In this document: piece by piece, positions 19,569 to 28,461 of the stretch
How the letters are laid out: each line of letters begins with the position of its first letter
Position numbering within the stretch: the stretch's first letter is position 1
Source of the DNA: Bacteroidota bacterium
Lineage (GTDB): Bacteria; Bacteroidota; Bacteroidia; Chitinophagales; Chitinophagaceae
Length of the DNA stretch: 64,000 bases
Reading direction: 5' to 3'
NCBI GenBank assembly: GCA_018266455.1
Contig: JAFEAJ010000012.1
Coordinates: 1-64,000, forward strand
Program-made: the position numbers and the translations under genes
The notes under the pieces: generated by a model
Seen by the model: the letters and a program-made list of their open reading frames with translations, nothing else
What the model was told of the DNA's origin: nothing
Database searches by the model: none

Positions 19569-20423
19569 TCATTTCACATTCTTGTATAGGAATGCCTGTA
19601 CCTTCTGATAGGAATCAACCAGGTCAGCGCCTGCCCAGCCATGCCCCTCAGAGGGATAATAAACCAGTTGGCTTACCACATTATTTTGTTGAAGCAGTTT
19701 TTGCAGGGAAATAGCTTGCGAAGGCGGCACCAGTGGGTCAAGCCCTCCTTGCAATAGCATTGTCGGGCAACATTGCTTATTAACAAAATTAATTGGGCTG
19801 GATTGGTTATAAATATCAGCATTAACAGATGGGCTTGTGCCCGTTGCTTCCAATAAAATCAATGGGGTGGCTATAGAGGGAGGATTATTATATAAAGCCG
19901 TCAGATCAGTCGGCGCAAAAAAAGCAATAACTGCTTTGGGCTTCACCATCGAATTGTTTTTATAGGCCTGAAGCAAAGCCAAGTGCCCTCCTGCGCTGGC
20001 CCCAAGCAAAACAAACTTATCGGAAACATTGAAGCCCTTCCTCTTGTTAAAAATAAATTCAACAGCTGCTTTCACATCGTTTTCCTGTGTGGGGAATTTA
20101 TTGGCATTGCTGGTTGCGAGCCTGTAATTAATGGAAAACAAGGCATATCCTGGTAATCGTTTTTTTATGTCTGAAATAGTTGAAGAGAAATCGCTTTTAT
20201 CCCCGCTTGTCCACCCTCCTCCATGGATCAGGATCATTACTTTGGTTGTGTCGCTGTTTCTGCCGGAAGGCAACCACATATCAAACTTCTGATAAGAGTC
20301 AGTGCCATACGAAATGTCCGTGCTATCGGCCTCGGTCAATATATTTGATGCACCAAGACCTGCCTGCTGCTTTGTACAGGATATAGTTAAGATGGCCAAT
20401 AACAGGAAAGACAATTTTTTCAT
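19569..20423 (-). CDS. Alpha/beta-hydrolase lipoprotein (BD-FAE / esterase type)
   Basis: A 284-residue lipoprotein esterase. The start at 20423 gives a clean signal peptide with lipobox ISC (C16). An in-frame ATG at 20444 would only add seven residues. The oxyanion segment HGGGW (67-71), nucleophile elbow GASAGG with S143, D229 in GGLDPLV and H261 in EGHGW make a complete triad of the hormone-sensitive lipase/BD-FAE group. Such enzymes cleave small esters, including feruloyl or acetyl groups on sugars. The gene stands alone, so the substrate is open. Confidence 0.85.
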   Translation of the reverse strand: MKKLSFLLLAILTISCTKQQAGLGASNILTEADSTDISYGTDSYQKFDMWLPSGRNSDTTKVMILIHGGGWTSGDKSDFSSTISDIKKRLPGYALFSINYRLATSNANKFPTQENDVKAAVEFIFNKRKGFNVSDKFVLLGASAGGHLALLQAYKNNSMVKPKAVIAFFAPTDLTALYNNPPSIATPLILLEATGTSPSVNADIYNQSSPINFVNKQCCPTMLLQGGLDPLVPPSQAISLQKLLQQNNVVSQLVYYPSEGHGWAGADLVDSYQKVQAFLYKNVK

Positions 20424-20491
20424 GACCAGGGCTTTCGGCTTCATTAACGAATGATCATGTTAATAAATTGAAAAAGAAATGTGAAAAATAC

Positions 20492-20983
20492 TTATTGGTT
20501 ATAGTTATTGTTGTTCACAGAAACAAAGTACCATCTCAATAACCTGAAATTCACAATCACGTTAATGATTATGCTCAAGGAAAAAAGCAAAACAAAGGCT
20601 CCTGTGAAATGAATGATATTGATAAACTCCTTCTGGCTTAACTGTGATGGCAGTGATACTTGTTTTATTAGTTCTTTTGTATTCTGCAACATGAAAATGG
20701 AATTGGAAAACATCATGATTGCAAAAAACAAAGCCATATAGCCCATCATCCTGATGCCAATGGGCGTTTGTTTGTTAAGAGGGGTTGCCGGGCTGACAAT
20801 GCTTTTTTGCAATTGAATAGCTGCATAACTGTGCAGCACAACGCAACCAATCAGCACAACCGATAATAATACTGCAATAGCAGGAAGTGCTATTATGCTT
20901 AGCAATGCGAGCAATGCAATTATACTGCCTATAACCAGGTTCCCCCAGGATAATACTTTTGAGATGGCCAATGCTTTTTTCAT
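20492..20983 (-). CDS. Four-helix membrane protein of unknown function
   Basis: A 163-residue hydrophobic protein with predicted helices at about 12-32, 35-55, 75-95 and 122-145, and a short polar N/Q-rich C terminus (NNNNYNQ). The ATG at 20983 is preferred to the TTG one codon earlier. I recognise no family and no catalytic motif. It is 69 bp upstream of the esterase gene on the same strand and could be cotranscribed with it. Confidence 0.6.
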   Translation of the reverse strand: MKKALAISKVLSWGNLVIGSIIALLALLSIIALPAIAVLLSVVLIGCVVLHSYAAIQLQKSIVSPATPLNKQTPIGIRMMGYMALFFAIMMFSNSIFMLQNTKELIKQVSLPSQLSQKEFINIIHFTGAFVLLFSLSIIINVIVNFRLLRWYFVSVNNNNYNQ

Positions 20984-21052
20984 CAAAACCGATATTATTT
21001 TTTAACATGACTGAACAGGTAATGCTTAGGCCTGTGCAGATCCGGCAATGTG

Positions 21053-22879
21053 TTACTTAACATTCAATTGAATTGAAAGTTCTTTCAATTGTTTTTCATC
21101 AATAGCTGAAGGCGCATCGAGCATTACATCCCTTCCTGAATTGTTTTTTGGGAAAGCGATAAAGTCTCTGATGCTTTCGCTGCCGCCCAATATTGAACAA
21201 AGCCTGTCGAACCCAAATGCGATGCCCCCATGCGGGGGCGCGCCATATTCGAAAGCTCCAAGCAAAAACCCGAACTTATGCAATGATTCTTCCCTTCCCA
21301 TGCCTAATGCCGCAAACATTTTTTCCTGAAGGTCGCGCTGGAAAATTCTTATAGAGCCGCCCCCTATTTCATTTCCATTAAGCACCATGTCGTAAGCATT
21401 CGCTTTAATGCTTGCATAAGGATGCTTCAAATATTCAGCCGCTTTTGTAATAACCGGGTCATTAGAGATCATAGTGCCAATGTGATCAGGCTTTGGCGCA
21501 GTGAACGGGTGGTGCCTGGCTACCCAGCGGTTGTCTTCTTCGCTATATTCAAATAACGGGAAATCGAGCACCCATAATAATTTAAATTCCTCTTTTTTCC
21601 TACATCCTAAACGGCGCCCCATTTCCAAACGGAGCTCACTTATCGCTTTACGCGTTTTTTCTTCTGTGCCTGCCAGGATAAAAATCAAATCACTTGGCTT
21701 TGCATTGGCAAAAGCCGCAATGGCTTTTAATTTTTCGTCATTATAAAACTTATCCACGCTGCTTTTAAAAGTACCGTCGTCGTTGCATTTGATGTTTACT
21801 AATCCTTGCATCCCAATTTGTGGCCTCTTTACCCAATCGGTAATCTCATCTATTTGCTTACGCGTATAGTCGATGCATCCGGGAACAGCAATGGCTACAA
21901 CCGTTTCTGCATTATCAAATATGCCAAAACCGGCACCATTGATCAGTTCGCCTGTTGCAGCAATCTTGCCATTTCTTTTAAACGCTGATTTCAGGTTGGC
22001 GATTTTCATGTCGAAGCGGATGTCGGGCTTGTCATTGCCATAATCCCACATCGCATCTTCCCAGGTCATCCGATGGATCTTTTCAGCATAATCAATACCT
22101 TTTACTTGTTTGAAAATATATTTAATCATGCCCTCAAACATGTTCAAAATATCTTCCTGTTCCACAAAGCTCATTTCGCAATCTATTTGGGTAAACTCAG
22201 GCTGTCGGTCTGCACGCAAATCCTCATCGCGGAAACACCTTACGATTTGATAATACCTGTCATAACCGCTCACCATCAGCAATTGCTTAAAGGTTTGCGG
22301 GCTTTGGGGCAATGCATAGAATTGCCCGGCATTCATCCTGGATGGCACCACAAAATCCCTTGCCCCTTCCGGAGTAGATTTGATGAGAAAAGGTGTTTCT
22401 ATTTCCATGAAATTATTTTCATGCAAATAATTCCTGGCAGCACGGCTAACTGCATAACGCAGTTCCAGGCTTTTTTTCACTTCGTTCCTTCTTAAATCGA
22501 GATAACGGAATTTCATGCGAAGGTCATCTCCGCCATCAGTGTCGTCTTGAATAGTAAATGGCGGCGTCATGGACTTGTTCAAAATAGAAAAGGATTTCAC
22601 TTTGATCTCGATATCGCCTGTTGGGAGGCCCATGTTTTTGCTACTCCTTGCCTGTACTATGCCGTTCACTTGCAGCACAAATTCACGCCCCAATGCATTT
22701 TCATTTAGTTGAGCGCTAAGCTCTTCGCCAAATAATAGTTGGGTAATCCCGTAACGGTCGCGCAAATCAACAAAAGTGATGCTGCCAAACTTTCGTATGG
22801 TTTGTGCCCATCCGGCGAGGGTGGCTGCTAAGTTAATATCCTTCGCCCTGAGTTCTCCGCAAGTATGCGTCCTGTACAT
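21053..22879 (-). CDS. aspS: Aspartate--tRNA ligase
   Basis: Charges tRNA-Asp (class IIb synthetase). The 608-residue protein starts at [11 protein letters not shown], giving the normal bacterial N terminus with the OB-fold anticodon-binding domain ([18 protein letters not shown]). It then has motif 2 ([16 protein letters not shown], about 216-231), the bacterial insertion (GAD) domain, and motif 3 (GIAFGFDRL, about 560). The frame is open a further 49 codons upstream, but a good promoter lies at 22914-22942, inside that extension, so the short start is right. Confidence 0.96.
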   Translation of the reverse strand: MYRTHTCGELRAKDINLAATLAGWAQTIRKFGSITFVDLRDRYGITQLLFGEELSAQLNENALGREFVLQVNGIVQARSSKNMGLPTGDIEIKVKSFSILNKSMTPPFTIQDDTDGGDDLRMKFRYLDLRRNEVKKSLELRYAVSRAARNYLHENNFMEIETPFLIKSTPEGARDFVVPSRMNAGQFYALPQSPQTFKQLLMVSGYDRYYQIVRCFRDEDLRADRQPEFTQIDCEMSFVEQEDILNMFEGMIKYIFKQVKGIDYAEKIHRMTWEDAMWDYGNDKPDIRFDMKIANLKSAFKRNGKIAATGELINGAGFGIFDNAETVVAIAVPGCIDYTRKQIDEITDWVKRPQIGMQGLVNIKCNDDGTFKSSVDKFYNDEKLKAIAAFANAKPSDLIFILAGTEEKTRKAISELRLEMGRRLGCRKKEEFKLLWVLDFPLFEYSEEDNRWVARHHPFTAPKPDHIGTMISNDPVITKAAEYLKHPYASIKANAYDMVLNGNEIGGGSIRIFQRDLQEKMFAALGMGREESLHKFGFLLGAFEYGAPPHGGIAFGFDRLCSILGGSESIRDFIAFPKNNSGRDVMLDAPSAIDEKQLKELSIQLNVK

Positions 22880-22913
22880 GCCTTCTTGGTTTTCGTTTAA
22901 TTTTAAAGAGCAG

Positions 22914-22942
22914 CAAAGGTAATTTAAAACAAATGATTTCAA
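22914..22942 (-). promoter_or_regulatory. aspS promoter
   Basis: On the minus strand TTG (22942-22940), an 18-bp spacer and TACCTTTGC (22921-22913) closely match the Bacteroidota promoter. The predicted transcript start, about 22906, is 27 nt upstream of the chosen aspS ATG and excludes the longer frame's start. Confidence 0.65.
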
Positions 22943-23249
22943 GCTATGGCAGGAAGATCGGGTTTCGCAAAATATTTCCCCAAAAAGCAAAGCGCATGCA
23001 AGCACAACGCTTTTGCAAAACCCCATTTTTGCTCCTTCTCATGTATTGCGCTTTTGTACGAAATTATGATTTTTGAGAGAGGGCTTTGCTAAAATGAATA
23101 TAGTATTGACTGTAAAATTGGGTTTAAGTGTTGCTTTCACAATACAGGTTACCAGCTTTATTGCAGCACATAAATTGAATGGAGAATACAACCGAAATCA
23201 ATAACCTGTTTCCTTCAATTGAAGGAAGGTTTCTTTTCTGGTTGGCCTT

Positions 23250-23730
23250 ATGCTGCAGGGCCATACAAGCTCTACAAACAATTCTCATGACAGCATCCGC
23301 TGGAAGGATTTCTTGCAATCTTTATCTATTGTGCGGGCTAATGGCCAGTCAGCGAAAAGTATGGATGGCAAAGAAGGATTTGCGTTTGGCACATATCTCA
23401 GTTCCATACATGAGCTTGTCCAGGCATTGACCTACTTGAACTTCATGGTTGATGCAGGCCGTGACCGATGCCTTCACGACAGGTTTAAAAAACATTCAAG
23501 GGTAGCAAAGCCTATTTTTTGAACAGTTGCAAGCCGGTGGCCTAAATTTAATGAGCAGCTACACAGCAATTGATTTTAAAAAATTTTGGACAGTTTTGGT
23601 TGTAACTTTTTCGAAAGCCCAGGGGCACCCCAGTGATTGGTTTCCTGAACTGTATTTGGGTTTATGCAATTTGCTGAGCCAAAATCCGCTTACCTATAAA
23701 AAAATATTTCCGTTATTGAAAATTGATTAA
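23250..23730 (+). pseudogene. Decayed paralogue of the adjacent MtfA-type zinc peptidase
   Basis: Two overlapping frames together align with residues about 131-240 of the intact gene at 23965. The copy has QGHTSSTN for QGHVDQTG, then HELVQALTYLNF for HEMAHALAYVNF, then RFKKHSRVAKPIF for EFNNFSKVARPVF. After one extra T in the T6 run at 23515-23520, the other frame continues with FKKFWTVLVVTFSK, ELYLGLCNLLSQNPL. The zinc motif HExxH has become HELVQ, and the distal glutamate of the intact copy (EFWAVAVEIFF) is also lost. The N-terminal 130 residues are not recognisable. It is therefore both frameshifted and without its active site. Confidence 0.8.
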
Positions 23731-23964
23731 TAGCCACATAATTATAAAATCCTAAAAAACCATACCTAAGGGCTTTTATTTTCTGAAAATTGTTTCTATC
23801 TTGTTTTCTGCTCACGTGATTCTTTATCCTGCAAGATTAGCCAAATCCCCCTTTAAACTTAATAAACTGATGGTTATGCTCAGCTAAGCTTTATCCTTTG
23901 GTATCCATCGTCTCTATGTAAGGCCTTTTCTCTGTTTTCACAATCACAAAAGAAAAGAGACCTC

Positions 23965-24789
23965 ATGGAAATTGTAATCATCTGCTCACTGGTTCTCGGG
24001 GTGCTTATTTTGCACAAGCCCCTGAGCTATTTTTTTCATAGGTTGTATATCAGGCGCCAGGCAAAAAAATTTACCAGCAAAGAGACTTTCTACCACTCGG
24101 TGGTTTGCGGAAGGCTAAAATATTACAACAGGCTTGGTCTTGAAGATCAGCACAAATTTCTTTTCAGGACTTTTTTATTCCATAAATCAAAGCGCTTTCA
24201 TTATATAGAAGTGAACGAAACGGCAGAAATGCCGATTTTGATAAGCGCGGTGGCAGTCCAGCTCACTTTTGGTCTTGAGAAATTTCTTTTTAATTATTTT
24301 GATGATATCTATGTAATCCGCGATGACTATCACTATGGCGTTTATTCAAGGCCCTTCCAGGGACATGTTGACCAAACAGGCATCTATTTGTCATGGGATA
24401 ATTTCAACAAGGGCATAGCAGGGCTTGCTCCCAACTGCAATATTGGCCTACACGAAATGGCTCATGCGCTTGCTTATGTGAACTTCATTACCCAAACAGA
24501 CGAAGACCGGCATTTTAAAAGAGAGTTCAATAATTTTTCAAAAGTAGCCAGGCCAGTTTTTGCTGACATGCAGAACGGTCATAAAAATTTGTTGGGCGAA
24601 TATGCCGGGACAAATTATCACGAATTTTGGGCTGTTGCAGTAGAAATATTTTTTGAGAACCCTGTTAAGTTCAGGCACGAACTTCCTGAATTATATTTAT
24701 CAATGACCAGGGTACTTAACCAAAACCCACTCGATTTTACGCAAGGAAGGATGACCATTATAAAGAAGCATGTATTGAAAGCGGTTTAA
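23965..24789 (+). CDS. MtfA-like (M90) zinc peptidase with N-terminal membrane helix
   Basis: A 274-residue protein with one N-terminal membrane helix (about 3-23) followed by the MtfA/M90 gluzincin-like domain. It shows the metal-binding HEMAH (163-167) and the distal glutamate E227 in FWAVAVEIFF. E. coli MtfA, which is soluble, cleaves peptides and binds the regulator Mlc. This Bacteroidota type is membrane-tethered and its partner is unknown. A dead partial copy lies immediately upstream in the same orientation, a sign of tandem duplication followed by decay. Confidence 0.85.
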   Translation: MEIVIICSLVLGVLILHKPLSYFFHRLYIRRQAKKFTSKETFYHSVVCGRLKYYNRLGLEDQHKFLFRTFLFHKSKRFHYIEVNETAEMPILISAVAVQLTFGLEKFLFNYFDDIYVIRDDYHYGVYSRPFQGHVDQTGIYLSWDNFNKGIAGLAPNCNIGLHEMAHALAYVNFITQTDEDRHFKREFNNFSKVARPVFADMQNGHKNLLGEYAGTNYHEFWAVAVEIFFENPVKFRHELPELYLSMTRVLNQNPLDFTQGRMTIIKKHVLKAV

Positions 24790-24855
24790 TGGCTTCTTTC
24801 ATTTTTAAATCAGCTATTGGAAAGTTGATAGGTCAGTCATTTTATTTTATTGGCC

Positions 24856-25914
24856 TTAACTCCTCCTCAACATTTTTTCGAACCTAAGCACATCAGCCTC
24901 TCTTTGGATTGGGGATCGATTAATAATATTCTGCACTAACTGGTGCGCAAAATAGGGGGCAAGCGAACAGCCCTTTGTTCCCATGCCATTTAGGATACCT
25001 ATATTCTTATACACTGGATGAAAGCCCACAAAAGGCCTCCGTTCTAATGTGGCGGGGCGAACTGAGGCGAAATGCGAGATGATTTTGAATGGTGCTTTCA
25101 ACCACTGGTTTAATAGCGTTTCAGTTTTTTTACAGAAGGTTTTACTTGGTTGGTCGTTTGTGAATTTCCACTCATATGTTGACCCGACCCAAAACAAATT
25201 GTTTTTTAAAGGAACTATGCTTATCCCCTTTTTAAAAACATCCTCAGCATAAAAATCTTTCGCTTCTATAATCAAAGCTTCACCTTTATTTGGTGCAAAA
25301 GGAAGGTTTTTGAACCAGGGATTAGTAAAACTTTCCATGCCATCACAAAAAACCAGTTTGTCAGCTGAAATATCGTTATAACTAATTTTATGTTCTTCGA
25401 CTTTTAGTTTTGTGGCCTTAAAATTCGCTTCGAGCAATTTTCCTGCAGCAAACATTTTTTTTCTGAAAGAAGATATTAAAGGCTGAATATTGATGAGATA
25501 AACGGGCCGGATTTCTCCATAACCAAAATCATAATTGAAATACCCCCGCAGATTATTTTCATTTTCCGGAAGATTAAGAAATGTTTTATCTGCTTCATAA
25601 CGGGACAAAAAAGCATCACGGATTTGAGGGGTGGGGAAAAAATCAATCATCTTCGTTTCTTGTATACATTCTATGCCAAGGTCTTCCCCGATTTGCCGGT
25701 AACTCTTTATTGCATAAGCCATCAATTCCTCAATCATCCAGGTCTTCACGAGCCTTCTGCCGGTAATCGGGTTAATAACACCTGAAGATGCTCTTGAGGC
25801 CGCATTGGGCCTCGCATCATCAATAATCAAAAAGGAGAGGTTTGATTTGAGCAGGCAATGAGAAAGGAAAGTTCCTGAAATGCCCTGGCCAATAATCAAT
25901 ACGTCATAATGCAT
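24856..25914 (-). CDS. FAD-dependent oxidoreductase (DAO family)
   Basis: A 352-residue flavoprotein. The ATG at 25914 puts the dinucleotide-binding loop IIGQGISG at residues 7-14, the usual spot. Eight residues upstream a second in-frame ATG is less likely. Other DAO features are SRASSGVINPITGRR (about 48-62), RPATLERRPFVG (about 295-306) and the C-terminal GMGTKGCSLAP. This resembles the amine or amino-acid oxidase branch (glycine oxidase, MnmC C-terminal domain), but the substrate is not predictable. It lies 47 bp downstream of the alpha-2-macroglobulin gene, same strand. Confidence 0.82.
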   Translation of the reverse strand: MHYDVLIIGQGISGTFLSHCLLKSNLSFLIIDDARPNAASRASSGVINPITGRRLVKTWMIEELMAYAIKSYRQIGEDLGIECIQETKMIDFFPTPQIRDAFLSRYEADKTFLNLPENENNLRGYFNYDFGYGEIRPVYLINIQPLISSFRKKMFAAGKLLEANFKATKLKVEEHKISYNDISADKLVFCDGMESFTNPWFKNLPFAPNKGEALIIEAKDFYAEDVFKKGISIVPLKNNLFWVGSTYEWKFTNDQPSKTFCKKTETLLNQWLKAPFKIISHFASVRPATLERRPFVGFHPVYKNIGILNGMGTKGCSLAPYFAHQLVQNIINRSPIQREADVLRFEKMLRRS

Positions 25915-25961
25915 AATGCAAAAATAAGCGTGGCGCAATTTGAAACCGCGGCACGAAATAT

Positions 25962-28445
25962 TTATTCAACATTTATCCTTACCCCTTCGCTATGGCTGGT
26001 AAATTCAGGAGCATACATACACTGTATGGTTGCTATCCCATTGCTAAATTGGCCTTTATTGGTTATGAATAGCGAATATTCAAAAACAAAAGTTCCTTTT
26101 GGCAGCCAGCTAAAAAAGAAATTGGTGCTGGCATCTTTTGTGCTTTCATAATAACCCAGCCCGTCCTGCCATTTGTATTCGCTTATCACATTCACAGGCT
26201 CCATGCAGGAAGCACGCATATCTTTCAGGTGCACGAATTCCAGATTGCGATCAACCTTTAACTCGATGCGCACTCTTACTTTGCTGCCTACTTTTAATAC
26301 TGCATTGTCGCCTACCGATTCAAGCACCGGCCCTTTATCGGTATTTTTTTCAACAAATAGCTTTTTGGTCAATTGAAGCGGAGTAGAAGCTATGGTAATC
26401 TTGTCCATGTCTTCAAAATACTGCCAGTAAACAGCGCCCCAGGAGGGAGAATTGGTTGGTTGAGATGCTGATGAGCTGGCTGGCAGGGATATATTAACAG
26501 CTATATTGCCCATTTCAGGTTTAACAAAATGGCCATCTATTGTTTTTTTCAGATAACCACTACCCAGTTGGGTTTTGTTACCGGCCGAAGAAATAACGGT
26601 ATTGCCCAACCGGATATTTACTTCTTTGCTTTCATTAAGCCAGTCTGTGCCCTGTAGCAGTAGCGCATAGCAAGCTTCTGCGGTGGCTTTGGTGGTCTGC
26701 CAGGCTTCCGTTTGTTTTTGTTTTATAAGCCAGGTTTTTAAACCGGCAATGGCCTTCTTATCTGCACTGATTTCGCTGAAAGCTTCGATCAACAAAGACT
26801 GTGTTTCAATTGGGTGCTGATACCAATAATAACCTGAGCTAATCTCCTTCCAGTACATTCCCGTTTCTTCATTCACAATAGCATTTTGTTTCAATGATGC
26901 AAGAATATCCTTCGCTCTTTGCAGGTCTCCGGTCCTGTACAGGGCAAGCGCAATCATGCCTTGCATATATTTATTCTGGCTAAGCCAGTATTGCTGCGAT
27001 TGCTTTCGGTAATAATTCATTGCATTGAAAATATTTCCCGGGACATTTTGTTCACTGAAAAAACTGCGCATATACAAATACTGGATTTGTAAATACCCCA
27101 GGTTATTTAAAACAAGATTCGATTTTCGTTTAATAAGATAATCATAGTCTTCCTTTATTTTATTGTCGAGATAAGGCAGTGCTGCTTTTTCCATCTCTCC
27201 TATTTTTTCGCTCAGGTTTGCAGGGATGGCGTTTAGCTTTTTCAAATGCCCGATGCCTGTGATGATATATTGTGTGATATAACGGTCATCAGGCCCTCCT
27301 TTGAACCAGGCAAAGCCCCCATTTTCCAATTGCGCTTGCTGCAATTTGTTGATTGCCGATTCAAGAGAAGCGCCCATTTTTGTTATATCGAAAAGCAAGG
27401 CGATGTTTTTTTTCTGCTCTGATTCGCTTTTCCCCTGCAGTACCCATGGGGTCTCTTCCAATAATGCAGATTTCAGTTCTTCATTTTTCTGAAGGTTGGA
27501 AAGCAAAGCAGCAGTATCAGCAGCCTTCCAGTTTTCAAAAACTCTTTTGATGCGAGGGGAGCTGCTCACGATTTTTGATGCCAGCGCATTGGCATAAAAA
27601 CGGTTGAAAGTTTGTTCGGCACATTCATAAGGGTATTGCATCAGGTAGGGCAATGCTTCTAATGCATACCATGCCGGGTTGCTTGTATATTCAACCGTAA
27701 GCAAATGATTATTGAGGGTCTCGCTTTCCCCACTTTTTAAGAGCTTTTCAAATTTGAATATTTTTTTACCTGTGCCATTCATATTCAAAGGAAGGCTTTC
27801 TGTTACCAGTGCCCTGTTGCTTAAAACCGGAATGGTGTTTTCTTCGCCATCGCTGAGCTGGTTTGAACGGGCTATAAACCGATAGGTAACCGGTTTATTA
27901 AACTGATATGGGATTTGCAAACTAAAGGTGACCGGCTCACTTTGCTTGGCGCCTACAGTAAAATATTGATTGGGCTGGACATTCAGGAACCAGCCATCAA
28001 CAGACTGGTTTGTGGTGGCATCCAACAACTGCAGTTCCACCTGGCCGGTAAGCTCCGAATCGGTCAGGTTCACCACTTTTGTTGTTACATATATTTGGTC
28101 GCCTTCCCGAAAAAACCGAGGCATATTTGGCTGTACCATCAGCTCTTTTTGAGTAGTAATGGATTTTTCTGCATAGCCAAAACGCAAGTCTTTGGTATGC
28201 GCAAACATCATCCATTTCCACTGGGTGAGTGCTTCCGGCATAGTAAATGACAGCTCAACATTGCCTGATGAATCTGTTTTTAGATCAGGGAAGAAAAATG
28301 CCGTTTCATTAAAATTTTTTCGGATCAAAGTTTGTTCGGGATTATTTATGTTTGAATTTGGCGCTGGTTTAAAATCTTCGATTAGGGCCACTGAAGTGTC
28401 CTCTTCCTTATCCTTTACAATTTTTGGTGGAGTAAATTTTGACAT
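25962..28445 (-). CDS. Alpha-2-macroglobulin family protein, C-terminal part (downstream of a frame break)
   Basis: An 827-codon frame that carries the C-terminal half of a bacterial alpha-2-macroglobulin. It has the linker RKNFNETAFFFPDL (about 42-55), the MG/ANA segment PNMPRFFREGD (106-116), and the alpha-helical thioester domain with the reactive motif CAEQ (275-278). The last 130 residues correspond to the receptor-binding-like domain. Such proteins trap proteases through the thioester in the periplasm. This part has no signal peptide, so on its own it would stay in the cytoplasm. Removing one A from the A9 run at 28471-28479 joins it in frame to the preceding gene. Confidence 0.85.
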   Translation of the reverse strand: MSKFTPPKIVKDKEEDTSVALIEDFKPAPNSNINNPEQTLIRKNFNETAFFFPDLKTDSSGNVELSFTMPEALTQWKWMMFAHTKDLRFGYAEKSITTQKELMVQPNMPRFFREGDQIYVTTKVVNLTDSELTGQVELQLLDATTNQSVDGWFLNVQPNQYFTVGAKQSEPVTFSLQIPYQFNKPVTYRFIARSNQLSDGEENTIPVLSNRALVTESLPLNMNGTGKKIFKFEKLLKSGESETLNNHLLTVEYTSNPAWYALEALPYLMQYPYECAEQTFNRFYANALASKIVSSSPRIKRVFENWKAADTAALLSNLQKNEELKSALLEETPWVLQGKSESEQKKNIALLFDITKMGASLESAINKLQQAQLENGGFAWFKGGPDDRYITQYIITGIGHLKKLNAIPANLSEKIGEMEKAALPYLDNKIKEDYDYLIKRKSNLVLNNLGYLQIQYLYMRSFFSEQNVPGNIFNAMNYYRKQSQQYWLSQNKYMQGMIALALYRTGDLQRAKDILASLKQNAIVNEETGMYWKEISSGYYWYQHPIETQSLLIEAFSEISADKKAIAGLKTWLIKQKQTEAWQTTKATAEACYALLLQGTDWLNESKEVNIRLGNTVISSAGNKTQLGSGYLKKTIDGHFVKPEMGNIAVNISLPASSSASQPTNSPSWGAVYWQYFEDMDKITIASTPLQLTKKLFVEKNTDKGPVLESVGDNAVLKVGSKVRVRIELKVDRNLEFVHLKDMRASCMEPVNVISEYKWQDGLGYYESTKDASTNFFFSWLPKGTFVFEYSLFITNKGQFSNGIATIQCMYAPEFTSHSEGVRINVE

Positions 28446-28461
28446 CTCTACTTCAGATGGT

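Noticed and set aside
22880..23026. 49-codon N-terminal extension of aspS
   Set aside because: A promoter matching TTG-N18-TACCTTTG lies within it, and AspS proteins begin at the [11 protein letters not shown] position.
23086..23175. Possible tRNA or small RNA between aspS and the decayed peptidase gene
   Set aside because: No cloverleaf, no TTCRA arm and no hairpin with a T tract could be found; no tRNA was found anywhere in the window.
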